Assembly (NCBI GenBank): GCA_012735285.1
Contig: JAAYHT010000256.1
Span: forward strand, 1-24,900
DNA length: 24,900 nucleotides
DNA from: Clostridiales bacterium
GTDB taxonomy: Bacteria > Bacillota > Clostridia > Peptostreptococcales > Anaerovoracaceae
Direction: 5' to 3'
Positions 15,407 to 24,097 of this stretch are shown one piece after another. The notes beneath the pieces are model-generated. The model made no database searches. It saw only the letters and a program-made list of their open reading frames with translations, and was not told the origin of the DNA. Each line of letters starts with the position of its first letter. The stretch's first letter is position 1. The translations under genes were made by a program, and so were the position numbers.

Positions 15407-16474
15407 ATGTTAGATAAATTAGATTTCATAGAAGAAAAATATAGCGAGCTCAGCCTCAAAGTCTCTGATCCTGAAATAATTGCTGACCAGAATCAGTGGA
15501 GAAAATATGTCAAAGAAATGTCTGAGATAGAGCCGATAATAAATAAATATAAGGAATATAAGAAGGTAAAAAAGGACTTCGACAGCACCAAGGAAATGCT
15601 TGGTGAAAGCGGCTTAGATGAGGAATTGCGCGAATTGGCAAAACTTGAATACAGTGAACTTGAAGATAAACTAGAAGCCTGCACAAAAGAGCTTCAGGTT
15701 TTGCTATTGCCAAAGGATCCTAACGATGAGAAAAATGTAATCATGGAAATACGTGCGGGTACAGGTGGAGAAGAAGCAGCCCTATTTGCTGCAAACCTCC
15801 TCAGGATGTATATGAGATATGCTGAGCGTAAAAACTGGAAAATAGAGATAATGGATTTAAACGAGACTGGAATTGGCGGCGTCAAGGAAGCCGTTATGAT
15901 GATTAGTGGAAGAGGTGCCTACTCAAGACTTAAGTATGAGAGTGGTGTTCATAGAGTACAGAGAGTACCTGAGACTGAATCGAGCGGGAGAATTCACACT
16001 TCAGCAGCAACTGTTGCTGTTTTACCCGAAATCGACGAGGTCGAAGTTGAGATAAATCCAAATGATGTTCGTGTGGATGTATTCCGTTCGTCAGGAAACG
16101 GCGGTCAGAGTGTAAATACCACTGACTCCGCTGTAAGATTGACCCATGAGCCTACGGGCATAGTAGTTACATGCCAAGATGAAAAATCTCAGTTAAAGAA
16201 TAAAGAGAAGGCCTTTAAAGTTTTGCGTGCTAAGTTATATGATCTTAAGCTGCAGGAAGTAAACAAGGAGATATCACAAGAAAGAAGAAGCCAGGTAGGA
16301 AGCGGAGACAGAAGCGAGCGTATAAGGACATATAATTATCCTCAAGGAAGGATTACCGACCATAGAATAGGTCTTACTATTTACAAGCTCGACAGCTTCC
16401 TTGACGGTGAACTAGATGAGGTTATAGCCGCACTTATAACCTCCGATCAAGCAGAGAAGTTAAAGAATTTCTAA
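15407..16474 (+). CDS. prfA: Peptide chain release factor 1
   Basis: A 355-residue class I release factor that reads UAA and UAG stop codons and triggers peptide release. The GGQ motif is at residues 232-234 in SSGNGGQSVNTTDSAV; Q234 is the target of PrmC. The codon-recognition tripeptide is P188-E189-T190, the P-x-T form that marks RF1 rather than RF2. Length and domain order are normal. ATG 15407 follows GGAGCTGAGG. It is the first gene after the rpmE terminator, and sua5 begins 3 bases after its stop. Confidence 0.97.
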   Translation: MLDKLDFIEEKYSELSLKVSDPEIIADQNQWRKYVKEMSEIEPIINKYKEYKKVKKDFDSTKEMLGESGLDEELRELAKLEYSELEDKLEACTKELQVLLLPKDPNDEKNVIMEIRAGTGGEEAALFAANLLRMYMRYAERKNWKIEIMDLNETGIGGVKEAVMMISGRGAYSRLKYESGVHRVQRVPETESSGRIHTSAATVAVLPEIDEVEVEINPNDVRVDVFRSSGNGGQSVNTTDSAVRLTHEPTGIVVTCQDEKSQLKNKEKAFKVLRAKLYDLKLQEVNKEISQERRSQVGSGDRSERIRTYNYPQGRITDHRIGLTIYKLDSFLDGELDEVIAALITSDQAEKLKNF

Positions 16475-16477
16475 GCT

Positions 16478-17491
16478 ATGAAAACCTTGATATACGATGT
16501 CAGAGAATTAAATGATGATAATTTAAAAAAAATAGATGAGGCGGCCATAATCCTTCGAAATGGAGGAGTGGTAGCCTTCCCAACGGAGACTGTTTATGGT
16601 TTAGGAGCCGATGCCCTAAACCATAAAGCTGTATCCAAAATTTATGAAGCCAAGGGGAGGCCATCAGACAACCCTCTCATTGTTCATATATCGGATTTAG
16701 AACAGTGCTATTCATTAACTGATGGTTTTAATGAAACTATTGAAAAATTAGCTCAACATTTTTGGCCAGGCCCTCTAACTATTATTGTACCAAAGTCAAA
16801 CAAAGTTCCGGATATCACTACAGGAGGACTTGATACGGTTGCTATACGTATGCCGGACCATCCAGTAGCTTTGGAGTTAATAAGAAGGGCGGGCTGTCCA
16901 GTTGCAGCTCCAAGTGCAAATATATCCGGAAAACCGAGCCCTACAAAAGGTGAACATGTAGTAGAGGATATGTTTGGTAGGATCGACGCTATTATCACAA
17001 GCGGCGATTGTAAAGTAGGAATTGAATCTACCATATTAGATTTATCTGAGGATGTACCTACCATATTGAGGCCAGGAATATTGACTCCTGAGGAGCTAAG
17101 TAAGGTAATGGGTAAGGAAGTAATAATAGATCCGGCGATAAATAAGATTAGGGATAAAGATTTTGTACCCAAGTCTCCAGGAATGAAATATACTCATTAC
17201 GCTCCGAATGCTGAAATGATAATATTTCAAGGAGAAAAAGAAAAGGTTATTACAGAAATAGAGAGGGTAAAAGAACAAAAAGAAAAAGAAGGATATAAAG
17301 TCGGAATAATGCTATATGATGATCAATCATATTTAGAAGCCGCACACGAGCTATTTGCTCAATTAAGAGAGTTTGATAAACAGAATGTAGATTTAATTTT
17401 AGCCGGTGCCCTAAACTCTGATGATTCTATCGGGTTTGCAGTAATGAACAGGATGCTTAAATCAGCCGGCTATATTGTAGTAAAGGTTTAG
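16478..17491 (+). CDS. L-threonylcarbamoyladenylate synthase, Sua5 type
   Basis: Makes threonylcarbamoyl-AMP from threonine, bicarbonate and ATP, the first step in the t6A37 modification of tRNAs that read ANN codons. This is the long Sua5 form (337 residues), also called TsaC2 or YwlC in Bacillus. The YrdC-like catalytic domain (about 15-205) has PTETVYGLG, KGRPSDNPL (59-67) and the substrate-binding APSANISGKPSPT from 144. A linker with PGMKYTHYAP follows, then the C-terminal Sua5 domain (about 230-337). The start, 3 bases after prfA, has no clear ribosome site, suggesting coupled translation. Confidence 0.95.
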   Translation: MKTLIYDVRELNDDNLKKIDEAAIILRNGGVVAFPTETVYGLGADALNHKAVSKIYEAKGRPSDNPLIVHISDLEQCYSLTDGFNETIEKLAQHFWPGPLTIIVPKSNKVPDITTGGLDTVAIRMPDHPVALELIRRAGCPVAAPSANISGKPSPTKGEHVVEDMFGRIDAIITSGDCKVGIESTILDLSEDVPTILRPGILTPEELSKVMGKEVIIDPAINKIRDKDFVPKSPGMKYTHYAPNAEMIIFQGEKEKVITEIERVKEQKEKEGYKVGIMLYDDQSYLEAAHELFAQLREFDKQNVDLILAGALNSDDSIGFAVMNRMLKSAGYIVVKV

Positions 17492-17500
17492 GAGGTTAAA

Positions 17501-17926
17501 ATGAAACTGGCATTGGCAAGTGATCACGGAGGGTATGCTTTAAAAGAAGCAATTAAAAAGCATTTAGAAAATAGGGATATAGAAATTATTGATCTTGGAA
17601 CAGATTCAGAGGACTCCGTGGACTACCCTATTTTCGGGAAGAAATGTGCCGAAATGGTAGCATCGGGACAAGCCGATAGAGGTATTGTATTTTGTGGGAC
17701 AGGCATCGGGATTTCAATAGCAGCCAACAGGTATAAAGGTATCCGCTGTGCTTTAGCAACTAATACCTTTATGGCAGAGATGAGCAGGAAGCATAATAAT
17801 TCTAATATGCTGGCTCTGGGAGGTAGAGTATTAGGACTGGAAGAGGCCAAGGAAATTGTTGATATTTGGATGGACACTGAATTTGAGGGTGGACGTCACC
17901 AACGCAGAATAGATATGTTAGATTGA
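17501..17926 (+). CDS. rpiB: Ribose-5-phosphate isomerase B
   Basis: Interconverts ribose 5-phosphate and ribulose 5-phosphate in the pentose phosphate pathway. The 141-residue protein has SDHGGY at 7-12, the catalytic C65 in FCGTGIGISIAANR, and SRKHNNSN with H98 and N99. Related LacAB and allose 6-phosphate isomerases share the fold, but the full motif set and the housekeeping context favour RpiB. TAGGAGG overlaps the stop of sua5 and gives a strong start. It supplies ribose phosphate for PRPP, which the next gene's product uses. Confidence 0.93.
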   Translation: MKLALASDHGGYALKEAIKKHLENRDIEIIDLGTDSEDSVDYPIFGKKCAEMVASGQADRGIVFCGTGIGISIAANRYKGIRCALATNTFMAEMSRKHNNSNMLALGGRVLGLEEAKEIVDIWMDTEFEGGRHQRRIDMLD

Positions 17927-17952
17927 TTGTAGTTTTAAATTTGTAAATATAT

Positions 17953-17957
17953 GGAGG
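17953..17957 (+). promoter_or_regulatory. Ribosome binding site that sets the upp start
   Basis: GGAGG is 3 bases before ATG 17961 and 6 before ATG 17964. The second spacing is better and gives the usual 209 residues. Confidence 0.6.
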
Positions 17958-17963
17958 TTTATG

Positions 17964-18593
17964 ATGGGCAATGTATACGTATTTGATCATCCGCTGATTC
18001 AGCATAAGATGGCTATTTTAAGAGACAAGAACACAGGTACCAAGGATTTCAGAGAACTAACTAAAGAAATATCCATGATGATGACATATGAAGCTACTCG
18101 CAATCTACCGTTGAAGGATGTAGAGATCGAAACTCCGATTCGTAAGGCTAAAGTAAGGATGTTAAAGGGCGAAGATATTGCAATTGTACCGATTCTAAGG
18201 GCTGGACTGGGGATGGTCGAAGGTATGCAGGCCATAGTTCCAAATGCTAAAGTCGGTCATATTGGAGTATATAGAGATCCTGATACCCATAAACCTATAG
18301 AATATTACTGTAAATTACCGTCAGATATTGCTTCGAGACAGGTTTTTGTAGTAGATCCTATGCTCGCAACCGGCGGTTCAGCTGCCGCATCAATCGACTT
18401 CATAAAAGAGCGCGGTGGCAAAAATATTATTTTCATGTGCTTAATTGCAGCGCCGGAAGGTATTGAATTTCTACAAAACAGACATCCTGACGTTGATATA
18501 TTCATTGCGGCTAAAGACAGCCATCTCAATGAACATGCATATATTGTCCCCGGTTTGGGAGATGCTGGTGACCGTTTATTCGGGACTAAATAA
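17964..18593 (+). CDS. upp: Uracil phosphoribosyltransferase
   Basis: Salvages uracil by joining it to PRPP to give UMP. The 209-residue protein has EIPTPI-like ETPIRKAKV, PILRAGLGM and the PRPP-binding DPMLATGGSAAA (131-142). The C-terminal YIVPGLGDAGDRLFGTK is the uracil-recognition end of the family. Length equals that of well-known bacterial members if the second of two adjacent ATG codons is used. It follows rpiB by 37 bases; tyrS follows 19 bases after its stop. Confidence 0.97.
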   Translation: MGNVYVFDHPLIQHKMAILRDKNTGTKDFRELTKEISMMMTYEATRNLPLKDVEIETPIRKAKVRMLKGEDIAIVPILRAGLGMVEGMQAIVPNAKVGHIGVYRDPDTHKPIEYYCKLPSDIASRQVFVVDPMLATGGSAAASIDFIKERGGKNIIFMCLIAAPEGIEFLQNRHPDVDIFIAAKDSHLNEHAYIVPGLGDAGDRLFGTK

Positions 18594-18612
18594 AAACTTG
18601 AGGAGTGTTAAA

Positions 18613-19872
18613 ATGTATGTAATAAACGATAATGTCAGCGAACACACAAATGTATACGACGTATTAAAAGAAAGGGGCTTTATCAGGCAGGCAACTCATG
18701 AAGAAGAGATTCGTGACCTTCTTGCAAAGGAGAAGGTAACTTTCTATATAGGTTTCGACCCTACTGCTGATTCACTGCATGTCGGACACTTCATGCAGAT
18801 TATAGTCATGATGTACATGCAGAAATTCGGTCATAGGCCAATTGTACTCATCGGCGGTGGTACTGGAATGGTTGGAGACCCTTCTGGCAGGACGGATATG
18901 AGGCAGATGATGACTAAAGAAACCGTTGTGAAAAACTGTGAGAGATTCCAGGAGACCTTTGGAAGGTTCATAGATTTTAGCGATGGGAAGGCTATCTGCG
19001 AAAACAATGCTAATTGGCTGCTTGACTTGAATTACGTACAGTTTATCAGAGATATCGGTAGACATTTTTCCGTAAACCGGATGCTAGCAGCTGAATGCTT
19101 TAAGAATAGGCTGGAAAGAGGACTTTCTTTCCTTGAATTTAACTACATGCTAATGCAATCCTATGACTTTTTAGAGCTTTACCGCAGATATAACTGCAAG
19201 ATGCAATTTGGCGGTGATGACCAGTGGTCAAATATATTAGGAGGAGTAGAACTTGTTCGCAGAGTAGAACAGGAGCAAGTTTACGGAATGACCTTCGCCC
19301 TTTTAACTACAAGCGAAGGTGTGAAGATGGGCAAAACTCAAAAAGGCGCCCTTTGGCTTGATCCAGAGAAGACATCCCCTTATGAGTTCTACCAATATTG
19401 GAGAAATGTAGAGGATGCCGATGTTAGAAACTGCCTAGCAATGCTGACATTCCTACCTATGAAAGAAGTTGAAAGACTATCCTCCCTAGAGGGTGCAGAG
19501 ATAAATCAAGCTAAAGAGGTCTTAGCTTTCGAAGTTACAAAGCTGGTTCACGGTGAAGATGAAGCTTTGAAAGCTCAGGAGGCTTCAAGGGCCTTGTTTG
19601 AAGGCCAGGGAAACATGGATGACGTACCAAAAACTCAGATTCCAGCATCAGAGTTTGATGGTGAAGGTATGGGGGTTGTAAATCTCATATCAAGACTCAA
19701 ACTGGTATCCAGCAACTCTGAAGGTTTTAGAACCATTAAACAGGGCGGTTTAACTATAGATGGAGAAAAAGTAACTGATACTAAGTTAATGGTAACAAAG
19801 GATATGTTTAAAGATGGAAAACTCTTAATCAAGAAAGGCAAAAAGACATTCCACTTGGTAGAGTTAATATAG
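18613..19872 (+). CDS. tyrS: Tyrosyl-tRNA synthetase
   Basis: Charges tRNA-Tyr with tyrosine. The 419-residue class I enzyme has the HIGH-type motif HVGH (56-59), GGGTGMVGDPSGR, the tyrosine pocket with QFGGDDQWSN, and the KMSKS-type loop KMGKT (238-242). The C-terminal S4 RNA-binding domain covers about 353-419. The open frame runs upstream into upp to 18445, but GAGGAG at 18600-18605 with ATG 18613 sets the start. No T-box leader fits in the 19-base gap after upp, although many Firmicutes tyrS genes have one; expression must follow the upstream operon. A strong terminator lies 18 bases after its stop. Confidence 0.97.
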   Translation: MYVINDNVSEHTNVYDVLKERGFIRQATHEEEIRDLLAKEKVTFYIGFDPTADSLHVGHFMQIIVMMYMQKFGHRPIVLIGGGTGMVGDPSGRTDMRQMMTKETVVKNCERFQETFGRFIDFSDGKAICENNANWLLDLNYVQFIRDIGRHFSVNRMLAAECFKNRLERGLSFLEFNYMLMQSYDFLELYRRYNCKMQFGGDDQWSNILGGVELVRRVEQEQVYGMTFALLTTSEGVKMGKTQKGALWLDPEKTSPYEFYQYWRNVEDADVRNCLAMLTFLPMKEVERLSSLEGAEINQAKEVLAFEVTKLVHGEDEALKAQEASRALFEGQGNMDDVPKTQIPASEFDGEGMGVVNLISRLKLVSSNSEGFRTIKQGGLTIDGEKVTDTKLMVTKDMFKDGKLLIKKGKKTFHLVELI

Positions 19873-19890
19873 TTCGATTATTTAATTTCG

Positions 19891-19928
19891 AGACGGTTAT
19901 CTTTTTTAAGATAATCGTCTTCTTTTTG
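19891..19928 (+). terminator. Strong intrinsic terminator after tyrS
   Basis: A 13-bp stem, 19891-19903 with 19908-19920, holds one G-U pair and a TTTT loop and is followed by TCTTTTTG. It ends the prfA-to-tyrS unit. Confidence 0.9.
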
Positions 19929-19962
19929 TAGGAACTTCTTAATAATTTGTTCGTCTAATATA

Positions 19963-19971
19963 TGGTATAAT
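19963..19971 (+). promoter_or_regulatory. Extended -10 promoter of the ABC exporter operon
   Basis: TGGTATAAT is an extended -10 element with a perfect TATAAT (19966-19971). A -35 is not clear: TTGTTC (19947-19952) is only 13 bases upstream. Transcription would start near 19978, about 25 bases before the first gene. Confidence 0.6.
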
Positions 19972-20002
19972 TTGCATATGTTTAGAACTATGGGGTGTGG
20001 AA

Positions 20003-20698
20003 ATGAAGCCGCTAATAGAAGTTAAAAATGTTCGTAAGATTTATAGGATGGGCGATGAAAAGGAAGTAGCCTTGGATGATATCAGCCTTTCTATCTATAA
20101 AGGCGAGATCGTTTGCCTTGTCGGCGCTTCAGGTTCAGGTAAATCCACCTTTTTAAATATGGTGGCAGGGCTTGAAAAACCAACAAGAGGGGAGATCTAT
20201 ATTGGGGGTATTCCTATCCACAAATTAGATGAAGAAAAGGTTACTCTGTTCCGCCAGAAAAATATTGGTTTCATTTTTCAGGCCTTTCATCTTCTACCTA
20301 TGCTTACCGCAGTTGAGAATGTCGGCCTTCCATTAATCTTTCGCGGTGTTGAAAGTAAAAAGCGTAATATGTTAGCAATGAAAATGCTTAAAGAAGTGGG
20401 ACTTTCCGGATATGAAAACAGAAAACCCAACCAGATGAGTGGAGGCCAGCAGCAGAGGGTAGGGATTGCAAGAGCACTTGTTGGAAATCCAAAGATCATA
20501 TTTGCCGATGAGCCCACAGGTAACTTGGATTCTTCCACTTCAGTGGAAGTAATGGAAATAATGGTGAAAAAGGTGCGTGAAAACAATCAAACCCTGCTTT
20601 TGGTCACCCACGACCCAACTATTAGCGAGTATGCTGATCGAGTTGTGACAATAAAGGATGGAAACATTCTTAATATAGAAGAGAATAAAAGGGGATAG
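20003..20698 (+). CDS. ABC transporter ATP-binding protein (MacB/LolD family)
   Basis: A 231-residue ATPase that powers the permease encoded two genes on. Walker A is GASGSGKST (41-49, K47), the ABC signature is MSGGQQQRVGIARAL with SGGQQ at 146-150, and Walker B is IIFADEP (D169, E170), followed by TGNLDSS. FQAFHLLPMLTAVENV is typical of the MacB/LolD/FtsE group, whose members drive mechanotransmission rather than ordinary pumping. GTG 19997 is an in-frame alternative, but GGGGTG fits ATG 20003 better. The next gene starts 4 bases after the stop, so the three genes form one operon. Confidence 0.93.
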   Translation: MKPLIEVKNVRKIYRMGDEKEVALDDISLSIYKGEIVCLVGASGSGKSTFLNMVAGLEKPTRGEIYIGGIPIHKLDEEKVTLFRQKNIGFIFQAFHLLPMLTAVENVGLPLIFRGVESKKRNMLAMKMLKEVGLSGYENRKPNQMSGGQQQRVGIARALVGNPKIIFADEPTGNLDSSTSVEVMEIMVKKVRENNQTLLLVTHDPTISEYADRVVTIKDGNILNIEENKRG

Positions 20699-20702
20699 AG
20701 TT

Positions 20703-22718
20703 ATGAGTAATAAAATTAGTCACAAAATATTAGTATATGCATTGATAATGATATTGGTGCTTGGCATTCCGGTATCTGTTTACGGAGCAGAGAATATTAA
20801 CGTTAAAATCGAGCAAACCGGAGGTTATTTTGCAGTCCAAGATGATAAGAACGTAGCTTTAAAGGTTAGGGTGACTAACAACAGTGCTGAAAAAATAGTA
20901 TTTAGTCCTAAAACCAGCCTTTCACAGAGCGACGGTGAGCTAACGGAGCCAACACCTAATTCGGCAATCATTTCTCTTGAACCCGGCCAGTCAACAGAAC
21001 TAGTATTTTCAATTGATGTAAAAAGATACGCTTCAGTAGGTTCGCATACAATAAGGGTTTTGCTAATTGATGAGGGTGAAAATAAAGGTGATATCCTGCG
21101 TTCTAAGGATGTAAGCATTAGTATTTCCCAAAAGACTACAACTCCACCTGCAGAATATGAAGGAAACTATATGGCGGCGGCTGATTTAGTTCATACAATA
21201 AGGCCGCAGGGTGCAGTTGTAGCAGGTATTGATAATGAACTGGTGCTGACCTTTACTAATAAGGGAAACACGATAATGAAGGATACCAAGGTAACTCTAT
21301 CATTACCTGATGGTATTTACATAAATAACTCGAGCGGTACGCTATCTGTTGGCTATATGACTGTAGGGACTACAAAGACAGTAGTATTCCCTCTAACAGC
21401 AGATACAAATATTGATAGCAAGAGCTATCCCATAAGTGTTAGAATTGATTTCTTTGATAAATCGAATAGTCCAAACTCCATTGAACAAACACTTTACATA
21501 CCAGTTCAATCAGGAGGAAAAGCTTCTTTAAAAGATTTAGCTATTGTAAATATAAATGTTCCTGAACAAGTAAAGCAAGGTGAAGACTTCACACTTAGCT
21601 TTCAAGTTAAAAACAACGGTACTCATGACTCGGGTCAATTGAGAATCTATACCGAGGCAAATGATGGATTGGTAAACAGGACCAAGAACATCTTTATAGA
21701 ACAGGGCATTAAGAAAGGTGAGAGCAAGTCCTATTCAATAACTTATTTCAGCTTGGACGATGCAGCATCTAAGCATTACCCAATTAAGATTGCAGTAGAG
21801 CCTGCTTCTCAAAACGGGGATTCGGTAGTCCAGTACACGGGTGTATTTATAGATGGCGGTGGAAGTCAATCAGTAAAAACACCACAACTGATGGTCAGTG
21901 ATTACAGCTTTGGAGGTTCCTTTGTCCAAGCAGGAGACGAGTTTAGGTTGAATATAGGTTTGACTAATACCAGCTCAAGTCATGATTTGCAGAATATAAA
22001 GGTTACTTTGGATTCAGCTGACGGAACATTTATTCCTGTTAGATCGAGCAACTCCTTTTTCATAGATCGTATCGATAAAAACGGCTATAAGGAACACAGT
22101 CTATCTTTAAGTGTAAAACCTGATGCTGAACAGAAAACCACTTCGGTAAACATAAATATGATGTATGAAGATAGCTTCGGTAATACATATAACGCAACAG
22201 ACGTTATATCAATCCCAGTTATGCAGGAAACCAGGCTGGTAGTTGATGATGTCATAGCACCACCGGAGCTTTGCGCAGGTATGCAAAATGGTGTGAACGT
22301 AGAATTCTATAACATGGGCAAAACTACACTTAACAATCTGCGCATATCTGCAGAAGGCGATTTCGATACAATGGAATCAACTATCTATTATGTAGGCAAT
22401 ATGGAACCAGGCAGAAGCGACAGCTATAACTTCTCTTTTATCCCTAGGAATGCTGGACATATGGCAGGGAAGCTAATCTTTACCTATGAGGATGCATCCG
22501 GTGATGAACAGGTTTTAGAAAAAGAGTTTTCGTTTGAAATAATGGATATGCCTGTTTGGAACGAAGATTTCATGCCTGTTGATGAATTTGATGAAGGTCA
22601 ATCTTCTATTCCGTGGTATGTAATATTAATAATAGTAGTTGTTGTAATTGTGGCTGTAATAGTTTTCCTTAAAAAGCGTCGTAAAAAGAAGATGGATTTG
22701 GAGATGGACATCGAATGA
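20703..22718 (+). CDS. Membrane-anchored extracellular protein of repeated CARDB/Ig-like domains, partner of an ABC exporter
   Basis: A 671-residue protein with a signal peptide (about 1-29, ending VYGAE), an all-beta extracellular part, and a C-terminal membrane helix (about 640-664) followed by a KKRRKKK stop-transfer segment. The outer part seems to hold about five beta-sandwich units of 110-125 residues, beginning near 31, 155, 272, 395 and 515. They share phrases such as VKNNGTHDSG, LTNTSSSHDLQN, FTNKGNTIMKD and FYNMGKTTLNN, typical of CARDB and related COG1361 folds. No enzyme motif is visible. The gene lies between the ATPase and the permease and overlaps the permease start by four bases, so stoichiometric synthesis is likely. 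I infer that it stands where a MacA-type adaptor stands in Gram-negative systems, receiving or guiding a substrate at the outer face; this is not shown. Confidence 0.8.
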   Translation: MSNKISHKILVYALIMILVLGIPVSVYGAENINVKIEQTGGYFAVQDDKNVALKVRVTNNSAEKIVFSPKTSLSQSDGELTEPTPNSAIISLEPGQSTELVFSIDVKRYASVGSHTIRVLLIDEGENKGDILRSKDVSISISQKTTTPPAEYEGNYMAAADLVHTIRPQGAVVAGIDNELVLTFTNKGNTIMKDTKVTLSLPDGIYINNSSGTLSVGYMTVGTTKTVVFPLTADTNIDSKSYPISVRIDFFDKSNSPNSIEQTLYIPVQSGGKASLKDLAIVNINVPEQVKQGEDFTLSFQVKNNGTHDSGQLRIYTEANDGLVNRTKNIFIEQGIKKGESKSYSITYFSLDDAASKHYPIKIAVEPASQNGDSVVQYTGVFIDGGGSQSVKTPQLMVSDYSFGGSFVQAGDEFRLNIGLTNTSSSHDLQNIKVTLDSADGTFIPVRSSNSFFIDRIDKNGYKEHSLSLSVKPDAEQKTTSVNINMMYEDSFGNTYNATDVISIPVMQETRLVVDDVIAPPELCAGMQNGVNVEFYNMGKTTLNNLRISAEGDFDTMESTIYYVGNMEPGRSDSYNFSFIPRNAGHMAGKLIFTYEDASGDEQVLEKEFSFEIMDMPVWNEDFMPVDEFDEGQSSIPWYVILIIVVVVIVAVIVFLKKRRKKKMDLEMDIE

Positions 22719-24043
22719 GTAGCCGTGATTTAATACAACTTGCAATAAGAAATTTATTTCGGCGCAAAACCAGAACATTTCTTGCTATCATCGGAGTCGT
22801 GGTAGGTACTTGCGCAATTATTGTAATGCTTTCTATCGGATTTGGATTATCCCATAATTTCGAAGAACAGATAGCAAGTTACGGTAACCTCCATTTGGTA
22901 AATGTTTACTCAGGAGGAGGTTACGGTGGTTTTGGATATTCAGATGGGCAGCAAGCTATTTTGGATGACAAAGCGATTGCTGCAATGGAAAGAATCGAAG
23001 GTGTAGATGCAGTTTCCCCAAGGGTTGAGGAGTATCTGACTTTTGGAATTGATAAATACGTAGCTTCTGTTAGTGTAATAGGGATGAAACCTGAAGTAAT
23101 GCAGAAATTCGGATTTGAATTACAGGAAGGGCGGCTGCTTCAACCCGGGGATAAATATGCCCTAGTATTCGGTAATCAGGTTCCGGTTATGTTCTATAAC
23201 CCAAGGGAGCAAATGTACAGCAGTTGGAGCGGCGAGCCTAAAGTTGATGTCATTACCGATAAAATTATTATGACAGGTGACTGGGAATATGGACAGAAGC
23301 GCAGGCATGGAAGTGAAGGCGAAAAGGTGAATTATAAGGAATATAAGGCTCAAGGTGTGGGGGTTTTAGCAAATCCAAACGATGAAACAGCATATTACGT
23401 GTATATGAATATAGATACTTTAAAAACTATTAAAGAGGAAATAAGACGGGCGAGAAAAGAAGTCGGCAATACCCAGCAAGGCTATCAGTCAGCAATGGTC
23501 TATGTTGGTGATATAAATGACGTGCAGGATGTCAGTGATAAGATTCGTGAGATGGGTTTTCAAACCCACAGTTTAAGTGACTGGCTTGAGGCTATGCAGG
23601 ATCAAGCTAGAATGATTCAAGGCATACTTGGAGGTATAGGAGCTATATCGCTTCTTGTTGCAGCATTAGGTATAACAAATACAATGATTATGTCAATCTA
23701 TGAAAGAACTAAAGAAATTGGAATAATGAAGGTAATTGGGGCAAACCTAGGTGATATACGCAGAATGTTTTTGTTAGAAGCAGGTATGATTGGCTTCTTA
23801 GGTGGCCTTGCAGGAGTAGTACTTAGCTTTATTCTTTCGCTACTTATGAATACTGTATTGTCCGATGTGTTAAGTATGATGTTTGGAAGCATTGGAGTAG
23901 GCGGCTCAACCATATCTATTATACCCTGGTGGGTAGCAGTAGGAGGTTTGGCTTTTGCCACTGCAATCGGATTAATTTCAGGATATTCGCCTGCTAGAAG
24001 AGCTATGAAGCTAAGCGCATTAGAAAGTTTAAGAAATGAATAA
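22715..24043 (+). CDS. ABC transporter permease (MacB/FtsX type)
   Basis: A 442-residue permease with the MacB layout: a cytoplasmic start with LAIRNLFRRKTRT, a first membrane helix (about 20-43), a large extracytoplasmic domain (about 45-300), then three more helices in the FtsX core, with TNTMIMSIYERTKEIGIMKVIGAN before the second and SGYSPARRAMKLSALESLR at the end. The outer domain starts with an unusual Gly/Tyr-rich stretch, SGGGYGGFGYSDG at 66-78. Such permeases export peptides, lipoproteins or antibiotics, or transmit force to outer partners. It overlaps the preceding gene by ATGA. No terminator is evident in the short gap before the rplM promoter. Confidence 0.92.
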   Translation: MSSRDLIQLAIRNLFRRKTRTFLAIIGVVVGTCAIIVMLSIGFGLSHNFEEQIASYGNLHLVNVYSGGGYGGFGYSDGQQAILDDKAIAAMERIEGVDAVSPRVEEYLTFGIDKYVASVSVIGMKPEVMQKFGFELQEGRLLQPGDKYALVFGNQVPVMFYNPREQMYSSWSGEPKVDVITDKIIMTGDWEYGQKRRHGSEGEKVNYKEYKAQGVGVLANPNDETAYYVYMNIDTLKTIKEEIRRARKEVGNTQQGYQSAMVYVGDINDVQDVSDKIREMGFQTHSLSDWLEAMQDQARMIQGILGGIGAISLLVAALGITNTMIMSIYERTKEIGIMKVIGANLGDIRRMFLLEAGMIGFLGGLAGVVLSFILSLLMNTVLSDVLSMMFGSIGVGGSTISIIPWWVAVGGLAFATAIGLISGYSPARRAMKLSALESLRNE

Positions 24044-24062
24044 AAAGCTATATATAAATTGC

Positions 24063-24091
24063 TTGACATTAGAGTTTTAGGCCGTTATACT
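24063..24091 (+). promoter_or_regulatory. Consensus sigma-A-type promoter of rplM-rpsI
   Basis: A perfect TTGACA (24063-24068) and TATACT (24086-24091) are 17 bases apart. This is the best promoter in the window, as expected for ribosomal protein genes. The start would be near 24098. Confidence 0.85.
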
Positions 24092-24097
24092 GTAATA

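Noticed and set aside
18445..18612. N-terminal extension of tyrS into upp
   Set aside because: The extension overlaps the conserved end of upp, is unlike any TyrS N-terminus, and the GAGGAG site fits ATG 18613.
18594..18612. T-box riboswitch before tyrS
   Set aside because: Only 19 bases separate upp and tyrS, far too short for a T-box, and no antiterminator is seen.
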